Assembly: GCA_948500755.1 (NCBI GenBank)
Contig: CAOOYH010000007.1
Coordinates: 25,191 to 89,190, forward strand
From: an uncultured Lactobacillus sp.
Lineage (GTDB): Bacteria > Bacillota > Bacilli > Lactobacillales > Lactobacillaceae
Length of the DNA stretch: 64,000 nucleotides
Direction of reading: 5' to 3'
Position numbers and translations under genes: made by a program. Every line of letters begins with the position of its first letter. The first letter of the stretch is position 1. Shown piece after piece: positions 18,501 to 25,381 of the stretch. The notes under the pieces are model-generated. The model saw only the letters and a list, made by a program, of their open reading frames with translations, was not told the origin of the DNA and made no database searches.

Positions 18501-19209
18501 CAGCAACACGTGAATCTGCAGGATTCTTGTGAACATCTTTATCTAAAGTAAATTGTAAAGTGTCACTTTGACCAAACATTTCAATAATGTCGCTGTCTGA
18601 GCCAATACCCATAGCTCTAATAAGCACACTAAGTGGAAGCTTACGAGTACGGTCTACACGTACATAAGAAACATTCTTGGCGTCAGTTTCGTATTCAAGC
18701 CAAGCACCACGGTTAGGAATAACAGTAGCACCAAAGATTTGACGACCATTTTTATCATAATCACCTGAATAATATACACCTGGTGATCTAACTAATTGAG
18801 AAACAATGACTCTTTCAGCACCATTAATAATAAATGAGCCTGATTCAGTCATTAATGGCAAATCGCCAAAGAAAACATCTTGAGTTTTAATTTCACCAGT
18901 TTCTTGATTAGTTAACTTCAAAGTAACGTGCATAGGTGCAGCATAAGTTGCATCATGATCACGTGCTTCATCAACTGTATACTTAGGCTTTTGAAGCTTA
19001 TAACCTACATATTCTAATGAAAGCTTACCTGAGAAGTCACCAATTGGCATAATGTCATCAAAGACTTCCTTAATACCTTCATCAAGAAACCACTTATATG
19101 ATTCGGTTTGAACATCAGTCAAGTTAGGTAGTCTCAATACTTCTTTAATTCTTGAAAAACTACGTCTTGTACGATGTTTACCGTAGTTCACTACGTGTCC
19201 ATTTAACAA
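15580..19209 (-). CDS. rpoB: DNA-directed RNA polymerase subunit beta
   Basis: 1209 residues. The rifampicin pocket at ~473-503 reads SQLSQFMDQHNPLGELTHKR and then RMSALGP, with the susceptible-type Asp, His and Ser. The C-terminal tail after the conserved core is acidic (EETTKEDNKSADKPENTPVD). The start is a TTG behind AAAGGATG; alignment of the N-terminus (LNGHVVNYGKHRTRRSFSRI) to B. subtilis RpoB supports it, and no in-frame ATG is near. Beta forms the other pincer and the nucleotide path. It is the first gene of rpoB-rpoC. Confidence 0.99.
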   Translation of the reverse strand: MLNGHVVNYGKHRTRRSFSRIKEVLRLPNLTDVQTESYKWFLDEGIKEVFDDIMPIGDFSGKLSLEYVGYKLQKPKYTVDEARDHDATYAAPMHVTLKLTNQETGEIKTQDVFFGDLPLMTESGSFIINGAERVIVSQLVRSPGVYYSGDYDKNGRQIFGATVIPNRGAWLEYETDAKNVSYVRVDRTRKLPLSVLIRAMGIGSDSDIIEMFGQSDTLQFTLDKDVHKNPADSRVAESLKDIYERLRPGEPKTTDSSRSLLYARFFDPRRYDLAPVGRYKINKKLSLKNRLYGQTLAETLADPDTGEIIAKKGTVVTHEVMDTLEKYLDRDDFKMVTYQPSKEGVLPDPITVQEIKVYSKVNPERVVKLMSNGHIDKEVKHLTPADVLASINYFLVLQDKIGTTDDIDHLGNRRIRRVGELLQNQFRIGLARMERVVRERMSIQDPSTVTPQQLINIRPIVASIKEFFGSSQLSQFMDQHNPLGELTHKRRMSALGPGGLTRDRAGYEVRDVHYTHYGRLCPIETPEGPNIGLINSLASYAIINKYGFIETPYRRVSWKTHKVTDKIDYLTADVEDNYIIAGANTRLNDDGSFKDDLILARHKEDNVEVTPDKIDYMDVIPKQVVSVASACIPFLENDDSNRALMGANQQRQAAPLINPHSSLVGTGMEYRAAHDSGAALVAKAAGTVEYVDANEVRVRREDGTLDKYVLEKYRRSNNSKSYNQTPNVKLGDHVDKSDVIANGPTMDHGELALGQNPVIAFMTWNMYNYEDAIMLSERLVKDDVYTSISIEDYESEARDTKLGPEEITREIPNVGEDALKDLDAEGIIRIGAEVHDGDILVGKVTPKGVTELSAEERLLHAIFGEKAREVRDTSLRVPHGGGGIVQDVKVYTREAGDELSPGVNTMVRVYIAQKRKIQVGDKMSGRHGNKGTVAMVAPEEDMPYLPDGTPVDICLNPMGVPSRMNIGQLLELHLGRAANDLGIHVATPVFDGATEEDVWNTVRQAGVDKDGKTVIYDGRTGEPFHNRVSVGIMHYLKLTHMVDDKIHARSIGPYSLVTQQPLGGKAQFGGQRFGEMEVWALEAYGAAYTLQEILTYKSDDVVGRVKAYEAIVKGERIPKPGVPESFRVLVKELQSLGLDIRVLDLDHKEIELRDMNDDSNEHLNIDTLSRMAEEQQKKKLAEETTKEDNKSADKPENTPVDNSDDKVSK

Positions 19210-19379
19210 GGAAAAACATCCTTTCTGTTAGAGAAAGCAAATATTACATTTCTGTTACAAAATCAAAAAGCATGAAATTTGAGCATAAAAAAGACAAAAA
19301 CAACTAAAAGTCGTTTTTGCCATTATCATTTTGCTGGACAATAGATCAGCAAAATCCTGAACTTCAGCCTTTTAAATCA
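19210..19379 (-). ncRNA. rpoB leader RNA with two hairpins (candidate Lacto-rpoB type)
   Basis: The ~170-nt leader holds two stems. The first pairs ATTTTGCTG with CAGCAAAAT (19328-19355, 9 bp). The second pairs GCAAAAACGAC with GTTGTTTTTG (19293-19320) and is followed by TCTTTTTT, like an intrinsic terminator or attenuator. A conserved RNA called the Lacto-rpoB motif has been described upstream of rpoB in Lactobacillales. That this leader matches it is an inference; I cannot align it. Confidence 0.55.
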
Positions 19380-19385
19380 GCAACT

Positions 19386-19414
19386 AATATACTATAAATT
19401 TATAGATTTGTCAA
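19386..19414 (-). promoter_or_regulatory. rpoBC promoter
   Basis: Perfect TTGACA (19414-19409), a 17-bp spacer and TATATT (19391-19386). It starts only 10 bp past the clpC stop codon, so the two hairpins of the leader lie within the rpoB 5' UTR and may double as the clpC terminator. Confidence 0.85.
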
Positions 19415-19424
19415 TAATTAACTG

Positions 19425-21914
19425 TTAACTTTTTACTGTTTCTTTTTTATCAGTTACAACTTCAAATTTTAACTTATCGTGTGAGCTACCAATCTTCAAA
19501 GTTGAACCTGGTTTTAATTCTCCACCGATTAACATTTCGGCAATTTTATCTTCAATATCATTTTGAATTGCACGACGAAGTGGACGAGCACCCATTTCTG
19601 GGTCATAACCATCTTTGGCAAGTTTATCCAAAGCTGCACGTGAAATCTTCAAGTTTACGCCTTGTTTATCAAGACGAGCTGCCAATTTATTAGTTAAAAG
19701 ACTAACAATTTGACGAAGTTCTGGCTTGTTCAATTCATCAAAGATGATTGTTTCATCAATTCTGTTCAAAAATTCTGGACGGAAGAATTGCTTGAGGGCT
19801 TGACGAACACAATCTTGGCGCATCTTGATTTGATTTTCATTATCTGCATTAAATCCAACTGCGCTAGTTTCAAAAATACTTCTTGAACCCAAGTTAGACG
19901 TCATGATGATAATTGTATTTCTAAAGTCAACTTTTCTACCTTTAGAATCAGTCAAGAATCCTTCATCAAGAACTTGCAACAATAAGTTAAAGACATCAGG
20001 ATGAGCCTTTTCAACTTCATCGAGTAAAACTACTGAATATGGATGACGACGAACTTGTTCAGATAATTGGCCACCCTCTTCATAACCAACATAACCTGGA
20101 GCTGAACCAATTAATTTGCTGTTGGCAATTTGATCCATGTATTCAGACATATCAATTCTAATCAAATTGTCTTCTGAGCCAAACATTGCAGCAGCCACAG
20201 ATTTGGCAAGTTCTGTCTTACCAACACCAGTTGGCCCCAGGAATAGGAAAGATCCAATAGGACGTTTTTCATCCTTAATTCCACTTCTACTACGACGAAT
20301 TGCACGAGAAACTGCAGAAACAGCTTTATCTTGGCCAATAACACGCTCATGTAAAATCCCTTCTAAGTGAGCGAGTTGGCGGCTTTCATTACGCTTCATT
20401 TGAGTAACTGGCACACCCGTCCAACTAGAAACCACTTTAGCAATATCTTCTGGTTTTACAACGGCCTTTGAACTAATTTGTTCATCCACTTGTTCAGCAA
20501 TTTGTTCACGCTTCAATTGCAAACTATTTTGCTTATCTTGAAGTTTAGCAGCCTCTACAAAGTTTTGATTGGAAGCAGCTTCATTCTTTTGATCGATAAT
20601 TTTCTTAATTTGTTCGTTGATCTGGTTTAAACGAATATTGGATCCAGCATTATTTTGGATCTTAACAGCCGCTGCAGCTTCATCAACTAAGTCAATAGCC
20701 TTATCTGGCAAGAAACGATCAGAAATGTAACGTGAAGAAAGATCAACCGCATCTTCTAAACTAGCATCTGAAATAGTTACATGATGGAATTTCTCATATT
20801 TTGGTCTTAAACCGTTCAAAACTGCTAAAGCATCTTCCTTTGATGGTTCATTTAAACGAACTTGTTGGAAACGACGAGCTAAAGCCTGATCTTTTTCAAT
20901 GTATTTTTGATATTCATCAAAAGTTGTCGCACCAATCATTTGAATATCGCCACGAGCAAGAGAAGGTTTCAAAATATTAGCCGCATCAATTGAACCTTCA
21001 GCTCCACCAGCACCAATCAAAGTATGCATTTCATCGACAAAAAGAATAACTTTGCCGTCTTTAGCGATTTCTTTCAAAATCTTCTTAACACGATCTTCAA
21101 ATTCACCACGGTATTTTGTACCAGCAACTAAACTGCCCATATTTAGAGCCATTACTCGCTTATTGAGCAAATCTGCTGGCACTCTCTTGTTCACAATTTC
21201 GGTAGCAATAGCTTGAGCAACTGCCGTTTTACCAACACCAGGTTCTCCCACTAAAACAGGATTATTCTTAGTTCGACGAGAAAGAATTTGAATCACGCGT
21301 TTAATTTCCTTATCACGACCAATGACAGGATCAATGCCGCCATTTTTTACACGTTCATTCAAATTGACGCCCACACTATCCAAAGTTGGCGTTGTACTCT
21401 TCTTTTGCTTAGGTTGATTTCCATTTAAAGAAGAATTGTTTAGCCAATTAGAAGAATCTCCAAAATCATTATTATCTGGATTAGTCCCTAAGCTGTTCTT
21501 GATATCTTCTCTTAAATGATCCAAATCTACATTCAAGCTCTTCAAAATCATTGCAGATAAAACTTGCTCGCTCGCAATTAAGCCATACAAAATATGGTTA
21601 GTTTGAATTTCACGAGAGCCATCATCTTGAGCAGTTCTTTTTGCAAGATTCAAAGCTAAATTAAGTCTAGGTGACATTTCCATATAACTAGCATTAGCAG
21701 CAGAACCATAGCCTGTATAACGCTCAATTTCTTCACGAATTGCAGTTGGAGTTAAATTCCAAGAACGTAAAATCTTACCAGCTTCCCCATCTGATTCAAT
21801 TACCAAAGCTAATAAAACATGTTCTGTTCCAATTAAGCGATGATGGAAATTCTGCGCTTGTTCACGTGCAATTTCCAAAACTTGATTAGCACTTTTACTA
21901 TAAGAGTTTTCCAT
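19425..21914 (-). CDS. clpC: ATP-dependent Clp protease ATP-binding subunit ClpC
   Basis: 829 residues. It has an N-terminal repeat domain (LIGTEHVLLALV), a first AAA+ module with Walker A GEPGVGKTA near residue 221, and a coiled-coil insert with a UVR-like patch (NFVEAAKLQ) near 448. The second AAA+ module has GPTGVGKTE near 560, and a VGF loop (residue ~684) of the type that docks ClpP. It unfolds substrates for ClpP in protein quality control. The usual ctsR-mcsAB genes do not precede it; its neighbour is a GAF-domain gene, so it is probably monocistronic. Confidence 0.96.
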   Translation of the reverse strand: MENSYSKSANQVLEIAREQAQNFHHRLIGTEHVLLALVIESDGEAGKILRSWNLTPTAIREEIERYTGYGSAANASYMEMSPRLNLALNLAKRTAQDDGSREIQTNHILYGLIASEQVLSAMILKSLNVDLDHLREDIKNSLGTNPDNNDFGDSSNWLNNSSLNGNQPKQKKSTTPTLDSVGVNLNERVKNGGIDPVIGRDKEIKRVIQILSRRTKNNPVLVGEPGVGKTAVAQAIATEIVNKRVPADLLNKRVMALNMGSLVAGTKYRGEFEDRVKKILKEIAKDGKVILFVDEMHTLIGAGGAEGSIDAANILKPSLARGDIQMIGATTFDEYQKYIEKDQALARRFQQVRLNEPSKEDALAVLNGLRPKYEKFHHVTISDASLEDAVDLSSRYISDRFLPDKAIDLVDEAAAAVKIQNNAGSNIRLNQINEQIKKIIDQKNEAASNQNFVEAAKLQDKQNSLQLKREQIAEQVDEQISSKAVVKPEDIAKVVSSWTGVPVTQMKRNESRQLAHLEGILHERVIGQDKAVSAVSRAIRRSRSGIKDEKRPIGSFLFLGPTGVGKTELAKSVAAAMFGSEDNLIRIDMSEYMDQIANSKLIGSAPGYVGYEEGGQLSEQVRRHPYSVVLLDEVEKAHPDVFNLLLQVLDEGFLTDSKGRKVDFRNTIIIMTSNLGSRSIFETSAVGFNADNENQIKMRQDCVRQALKQFFRPEFLNRIDETIIFDELNKPELRQIVSLLTNKLAARLDKQGVNLKISRAALDKLAKDGYDPEMGARPLRRAIQNDIEDKIAEMLIGGELKPGSTLKIGSSHDKLKFEVVTDKKETVKS

Positions 21915-21983
21915 ACAAACACCACCTTATAAAATTAACGATAATATTTTAATCGTTTCTATCTATAGAGTAAAACAATTTGC

Positions 21984-22436
21984 TTAATGATTAAAAATTA
22001 AGCTCGCTATTTTTTCTAAATATTTCTGATCTTCTTCACCAAAGTTGGCAATTTCTGTGGAATCAAAATCAAAAACGCCCCATAATTTATCATTTTTAAA
22101 AATTGGCACAACAATTTCCGAATTTGAAGCACTGTCACAGGCAATATGACCTGAAAAATCATGAACGTTTTTCACAATTTCTGTTTTTTCATTTTTCGCA
22201 GCAGTGCCACAAACCCCTTTTCCTAAAGCTATGTGTATACATGCTGGTTTACCTTGAAAAGGACCTAAAATTAACTCTCCATTTTCGTAGCGATATACTC
22301 CAGCAAAATTAACATTTTCAAGACTATTAAACAATAAAGCTGAAAGATTGGCCGTGTTAGCAATCCAATCGTCTTCACCAATCATGAGTGCCTTAGCCTG
22401 CTTTTCTAATAATGGATATTCTTTACTTGCTGTCAT
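21984..22436 (-). CDS. Free methionine-(R)-sulfoxide reductase (GAF domain)
   Basis: 150 residues from the ATG at 22436 (MTASKEYPLLEKQ). Upstream starts are embedded in the GAAAGGGA ribosome binding site. It is a single GAF domain with three conserved cysteines (Cys66, Cys76, Cys100; PACIHIALGKGVCG and HIACDSASNSEI), the pattern of fRMsr enzymes. These reduce free Met-(R)-sulfoxide in the cytoplasm through a thioredoxin-linked disulfide. It lies 70 bp upstream of clpC, consistent with a stress-repair role. Function is assigned by motif only. Confidence 0.85.
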   Translation of the reverse strand: MTASKEYPLLEKQAKALMIGEDDWIANTANLSALLFNSLENVNFAGVYRYENGELILGPFQGKPACIHIALGKGVCGTAAKNEKTEIVKNVHDFSGHIACDSASNSEIVVPIFKNDKLWGVFDFDSTEIANFGEEDQKYLEKIASLIFNH

Positions 22437-22534
22437 CAACTTCATCCCTTTCAAACATTTACGCTATTATAACAAAGAGATTTAAGTTAATCTAATAAAT
22501 TTGCTAACTTTTTATAAGCATTTATTTCAAGCAA

Positions 22535-22563
22535 CAAAAAAAGAGGAATCAACTCCTCTTTTT
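22535..22563 (-). terminator. Terminator after tRNA-Pro
   Basis: AAGAGGA / TCCTCTT stem followed on the minus strand by seven Ts, 9 nt downstream of the tRNA-Pro gene. Confidence 0.85.
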
Positions 22564-22571
22564 CATCACTA

Positions 22572-22645
<74 letters not shown>

Positions 22646-22646
22646 C

Positions 22647-22675
22647 AAAAAAAGACCCACCAATGGTGAGTCTTT
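22647..22675 (-). terminator. Terminator between tRNA-Gly copy 1 and tRNA-Pro
   Basis: AAGAC-CACCA pairs with TGGTG-GTCTT, and a run of seven Ts follows on the minus strand. tRNA-Pro begins one base later, so it should be made only by read-through. Confidence 0.8.
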
Positions 22676-22683
22676 TATCTTAG

Positions 22684-22755
22684 AGCGGAAGACGGGATTC
22701 GAACCCGCGACCCCGACCATGGCAAGGTCGTGTTCTACCACTGAACTACTTCCGC
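22684..22755 (-). tRNA. tRNA-Gly (anticodon GCC), copy 1
   Basis: 72 nt. Acceptor GCGGAAG/CTTCCGC, anticodon stem CGACC/GGTCG with loop TTGCCAT (GCC), T-arm GCGGG-TTCGAAT-CCCGT. It has its own promoter (22768-22795) and terminator (22647-22675). It is identical to copy 2, and the promoter and flank are also nearly identical, which points to a recent tandem duplication of ~190 bp. Confidence 0.97.
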
Positions 22756-22767
22756 AGAACACATATT

Positions 22768-22795
22768 ATTATAGCAAAGATGTTTTTCATTGCAA
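22768..22795 (-). promoter_or_regulatory. Promoter of tRNA-Gly copy 1
   Basis: TTGCAA, 16-bp spacer, TATAAT on the minus strand; the predicted start is a few nt before the mature tRNA 5' end. Confidence 0.8.
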
Positions 22796-22842
22796 TAGTT
22801 TTTTGGAAAAAAGTTCAAAAAATTTAAACTGATTTTTGAAAC

Positions 22843-22866
22843 AAAAAAGACTCACAAATGTGAGCC
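22843..22866 (-). terminator. Terminator after tRNA-Gly copy 2
   Basis: GGCTCACA / TGTGAGTC stem followed by six Ts on the minus strand, 11 nt downstream of the tRNA. Confidence 0.8.
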
Positions 22867-22876
22867 TTCAATCTAG

Positions 22877-22948
22877 AGCGGAAGACGGGATTCGAACCCG
22901 CGACCCCGACCATGGCAAGGTCGTGTTCTACCACTGAACTACTTCCGC
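22877..22948 (-). tRNA. tRNA-Gly (anticodon GCC), copy 2
   Basis: 72 nt, the same sequence as copy 1 (22684-22755). It is its own transcription unit, with a promoter at 22961-22988 and a terminator at 22843-22866. The terminator hairpin of copy 2 is shorter in the loop than that of copy 1, one of the few differences between the two units. Confidence 0.97.
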
Positions 22949-22960
22949 AGAACATATATT

Positions 22961-22988
22961 ATTATAGCAAAGATGTTTTCCATTGCAA
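22961..22988 (-). promoter_or_regulatory. Promoter of tRNA-Gly copy 2
   Basis: TTGCAA, 16-bp spacer, TATAAT, as for copy 1; the upstream AT-rich flank (TTTTTTGGAAAAAAGTT) is shared by both copies. Confidence 0.8.
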
Positions 22989-23022
22989 TAGTTTTTTGGA
23001 AAAAAGTTGATATTTTTCAAAA

Positions 23023-23061
23023 TAAAAACCTACTTTCATAGATGGGACTATAAAAGTGGGT
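23023..23061 (-). terminator. Terminator after the ABC permease
   Basis: CCCACTTT pairs with AAAGTAGG (one G-T pair), followed by TTTTTATTTT on the minus strand, 45 bp after the permease stop. Confidence 0.7.
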
Positions 23062-23105
23062 TGTTTCTTCTATTTGGTCAAGGAATCTAAAGGAAGCAAC
23101 GTTAA

Positions 23106-24257
23106 CTATACCTTGATTTTATTAACCAGCATTCCTAATCCATAGCTAACCATACTTGCAATAATGAGCGTCATCACTCCTGAGACAAAAGTTACCTGCG
23201 CATTATGATACTGCACAGAGATTTCTCCGGAAACCACATTTATCGCATTGAAGTAAGTAGTCGGTAGCCACATCGCTAATTTTTGTAAAGGCTGGATAAC
23301 TGTAGTTGAAAGATTTAATCCGAGTAATAAGACAAGGGAGATAAATAAGCTGGAAAATTTATCTCGCACAATACTTGAAACTAATTGAACAAAATTAATC
23401 ACGAATAATCCCACAAAAATCTGAAGAATGATTATTGGAACCATAACTCTGCTTGTAGGAATATACTCATTAATCGTCTGCCCAATCAAACTCTTATATA
23501 GATAAAAAGGATAATTTAGATTACCCGTTTTGAAGATAAGGGATGCAATGACAAACACTAAAATATTAACTGAATAGAAGATACCAGCACTAATTATCAC
23601 ACCACTCAAATTGTCAAAAATGTATTTTTTACTGCTATTAATTGGCAACAAGGAACTAATATCTGCTCTGTTTCTATATTTTGAAGTATAGAGTTGATTT
23701 AAAACGAAAGTAATCACCAAGGTGAATAAAAATGGCAAATACAATTGATTCAGATTTAGCAAAAATTGAATCCCGGTAACAGGCGGATTCTCTTCATAGG
23801 GTACGGGATGCCGATTCAAATACTCGAAAAACTTAGCATTTTTTATTAAAGCATTCTTTTCATCATGACTTACATGATCATTTTTTATTTGAATATCCTT
23901 AGCTAAGTTTACCGCCTTCAATTGATAGTAATAGATGGTCTTCCAATCTTGCCGTTTAAACGCATGCAGTAGTTTTTGACTATCTTGGCGTTGCTTTTTA
24001 GTATCAGAAATACTTTGCTTAGTTAAAGTATATACTTCTCCACCTTTTTTATAATGCTTTAACGACCCTTGCATTTGAGTAATAGCATTATTTTGCATAG
24101 TCAAATTACCCTTGGCTTGACTTTCTAAAGACATATTCTTCGCCGTGCTGCTATTTAGCGCTAAAACAGCAAGGGAAATTATTAACAACATAGCACTCGT
24201 AATTAAGAAAAGACTATTTTTAAAAACCTTTTTTAACTGAAATTCGATATATGGCAT
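23106..24257 (-). CDS. ABC transporter permease, ABC-2-like (peptide export or immunity candidate)
   Basis: 383 residues. One membrane segment near the N-terminus (SLFLITSAMLLIISLAVLAL), an extracytoplasmic Lys/Gln-rich domain of ~130 residues (~45-170), then about six membrane segments in the C-terminal half. This layout matches ABC-2-type permeases near bacteriocin and signalling-peptide genes. The start abuts the ATPase gene without a gap, so the two form one transporter. Substrate is unknown; the secreted peptide encoded upstream (24931-25221) is the obvious candidate, as cargo or as the agent it protects against. Confidence 0.8.
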   Translation of the reverse strand: MPYIEFQLKKVFKNSLFLITSAMLLIISLAVLALNSSTAKNMSLESQAKGNLTMQNNAITQMQGSLKHYKKGGEVYTLTKQSISDTKKQRQDSQKLLHAFKRQDWKTIYYYQLKAVNLAKDIQIKNDHVSHDEKNALIKNAKFFEYLNRHPVPYEENPPVTGIQFLLNLNQLYLPFLFTLVITFVLNQLYTSKYRNRADISSLLPINSSKKYIFDNLSGVIISAGIFYSVNILVFVIASLIFKTGNLNYPFYLYKSLIGQTINEYIPTSRVMVPIIILQIFVGLFVINFVQLVSSIVRDKFSSLFISLVLLLGLNLSTTVIQPLQKLAMWLPTTYFNAINVVSGEISVQYHNAQVTFVSGVMTLIIASMVSYGLGMLVNKIKV

Positions 24258-24875
24258 CTAATTTACCTCATTCATACTTAAATTTTCCAGCTTGAGCGTA
24301 GTAAGATTATGCAACTTTTTTATTTCGTTTGCGTAATGCGAGGTTAAAATTATACACTTATTGTTTCTATCGATTAACTCATTTAACCTAAAGTAGAATT
24401 TCTCTCTAGTTTCTTGGTCTAAACCATTAGTAATTTCATCCATCAATAAATATGGAGCATCACTAACAAAATACATTGCGATAATCAGCTTTTGTTTCAT
24501 CCCTAAGGAGTATTTCTTTATTGGTAATTTTCTAAATTCGTCAATTCCCCAAAACTCAATTTCTTTAGTAATGCTATGCGTGGAATGCCAGAGCTTTTTC
24601 GTAAGATCTAAATAATCCAACGAATTTAAATCATCGCTAAACCAACTGTTGTCCTCAAAGAAAAACACCTTTTCCTTGCTTTGTTTATATGACTTATTAT
24701 CATAAACGATCCTTCCCTCATACTTGACAAGCTGTGTTAAAGCTCTCAAAAAAGTACTTTTGCCAGCACCGTTTTCTGCCATAATTTGATAAATATTGTC
24801 CTTTTCAAAATTGAAGGAGAATGCTTTTAAAATTGGTTGTCTACTAGTAATGGTAAGATTCTCGACTTTAATCAT
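24258..24875 (-). CDS. ABC transporter ATP-binding protein
   Basis: 205 residues, short but complete. Walker A AENGAGKSTFL (residues ~34-44), signature YSLGMKQK, Walker B YLLMDEI and the switch histidine in LTSHYANEI. It energises the permease encoded immediately downstream. A terminator-like hairpin (24886-24920) separates it from the upstream peptide gene, so its expression may depend on partial read-through. Its own ribosome binding site (GGAAGG) precedes the start. Confidence 0.92.
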   Translation of the reverse strand: MIKVENLTITSRQPILKAFSFNFEKDNIYQIMAENGAGKSTFLRALTQLVKYEGRIVYDNKSYKQSKEKVFFFEDNSWFSDDLNSLDYLDLTKKLWHSTHSITKEIEFWGIDEFRKLPIKKYSLGMKQKLIIAMYFVSDAPYLLMDEITNGLDQETREKFYFRLNELIDRNNKCIILTSHYANEIKKLHNLTTLKLENLSMNEVN

Positions 24876-24885
24876 AATTATCCTT

Positions 24886-24920
24886 CCAAAAAAGAAGCAC
24901 GGCCGTATAATGCCGTGCCT
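24886..24920 (-). terminator. Terminator/attenuator between secreted-peptide gene and ABC genes
   Basis: GCACGGC pairs with GCCGTGC, followed on the minus strand by TTCTTTTTT. It lies 11 bp after the peptide stop codon and ends ~10 bp before the ATPase gene, leaving no room for a separate promoter. Confidence 0.8.
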
Positions 24921-24930
24921 TTAACTTATT

Positions 24931-25221
24931 TTAATAACCACCTGAATAGAAATTGGTATGAAGATACGTAATGAAATTCCAACCTCCATTTACTTGTTGA
25001 TTTTGATAACCAGTTTGACGAGACCATGCTGGAATACGCTCATATCGATAACTTCTGAAGTTACTTTCAGCCTGACTAATAGTATTCCTATCAAACTTAT
25101 AAGATTTTACTGCCTTTCTAGTTGCAGCTTCTGATAATTGATTGAATTGTTGACTTACTTCAATTCCGGCTGTAGCCAATACCGACACTACAGCAAATGC
25201 CGTTAATAGTCTTTTCACCAC
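24931..25221 (-). CDS. Small secreted peptide, unknown family (bacteriocin-like candidate)
   Basis: 96 residues. A Sec-type signal peptide is clear: MVKR, then hydrophobic LLTAFAVVSVLATAGI, with a possible cut after SEAA (~33). The predicted mature part (~63 residues) is basic and rich in aromatics (Tyr, Trp, Phe), has no cysteine, and ends in NGGWNFITYLHTNFYSGGY. I do not recognise the family. The GTG start is 6 nt behind AGGAGG; a second GTG follows directly. Upstream are a 15-codon ORF and an Rgg regulator, downstream an ABC transporter, a layout typical of bacteriocin or signalling-peptide loci. Confidence 0.75.
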   Translation of the reverse strand: MVKRLLTAFAVVSVLATAGIEVSQQFNQLSEAATRKAVKSYKFDRNTISQAESNFRSYRYERIPAWSRQTGYQNQQVNGGWNFITYLHTNFYSGGY

Positions 25222-25243
25222 TCAATTCCTCCTATTCTATTTA

Positions 25244-25291
25244 TTATTTTGAGTGAAATGGGAATATTACTGGTAATTGCCACCACATCAT
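25244..25291 (-). CDS. 15-residue leaderless peptide ORF (candidate Rgg pheromone)
   Basis: Reads MMWWQLPVIFPFHSK. Its ribosome binding site AAGGAGGA lies ~9 nt before the first ATG, among the strongest in the region, and an in-frame stop just upstream excludes a longer form. It is 22 bp before the secreted-peptide gene and ~90 bp after the rgg gene on the same strand. The WW pair and hydrophobic core recall Rgg-sensed peptides; known Rgg partners include short leaderless peptides (the speB-inducing peptide of Streptococcus pyogenes). It could instead be a translated leader or chance ORF. Confidence 0.55.
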   Translation of the reverse strand: MMWWQLPVIFPFHSK

Positions 25292-25317
25292 CTTAAAATT
25301 TCCTCCTTATTAAAAGA

Positions 25318-25360
25318 ATCGATATTAATATTACTCGATAGTAAATATGATCGACAATTA
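25318..25360 (-). promoter_or_regulatory. Candidate promoter and operator of the peptide operon
   Basis: On the minus strand TTGTCG (25357-25352), an 18-bp spacer and TAATAT form a weak promoter. The spacer carries an inverted repeat TCGAT (25335-25339) / ATCGA (25350-25354), and another CGAT motif lies at 25320-25323, spaced 16 bp. A weak promoter overlapped by symmetric motifs fits an activator-controlled gene such as an Rgg target. Confidence 0.45.
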
Positions 25361-25381
25361 TGTATCACATATAACACAAAA

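Noticed and set aside
22684..22948. tRNA-Gly copies as an integration (att) site
   Set aside because: Repeats cover whole transcription units and no integrase, phage or plasmid gene lies nearby, so a tandem duplication explains them.
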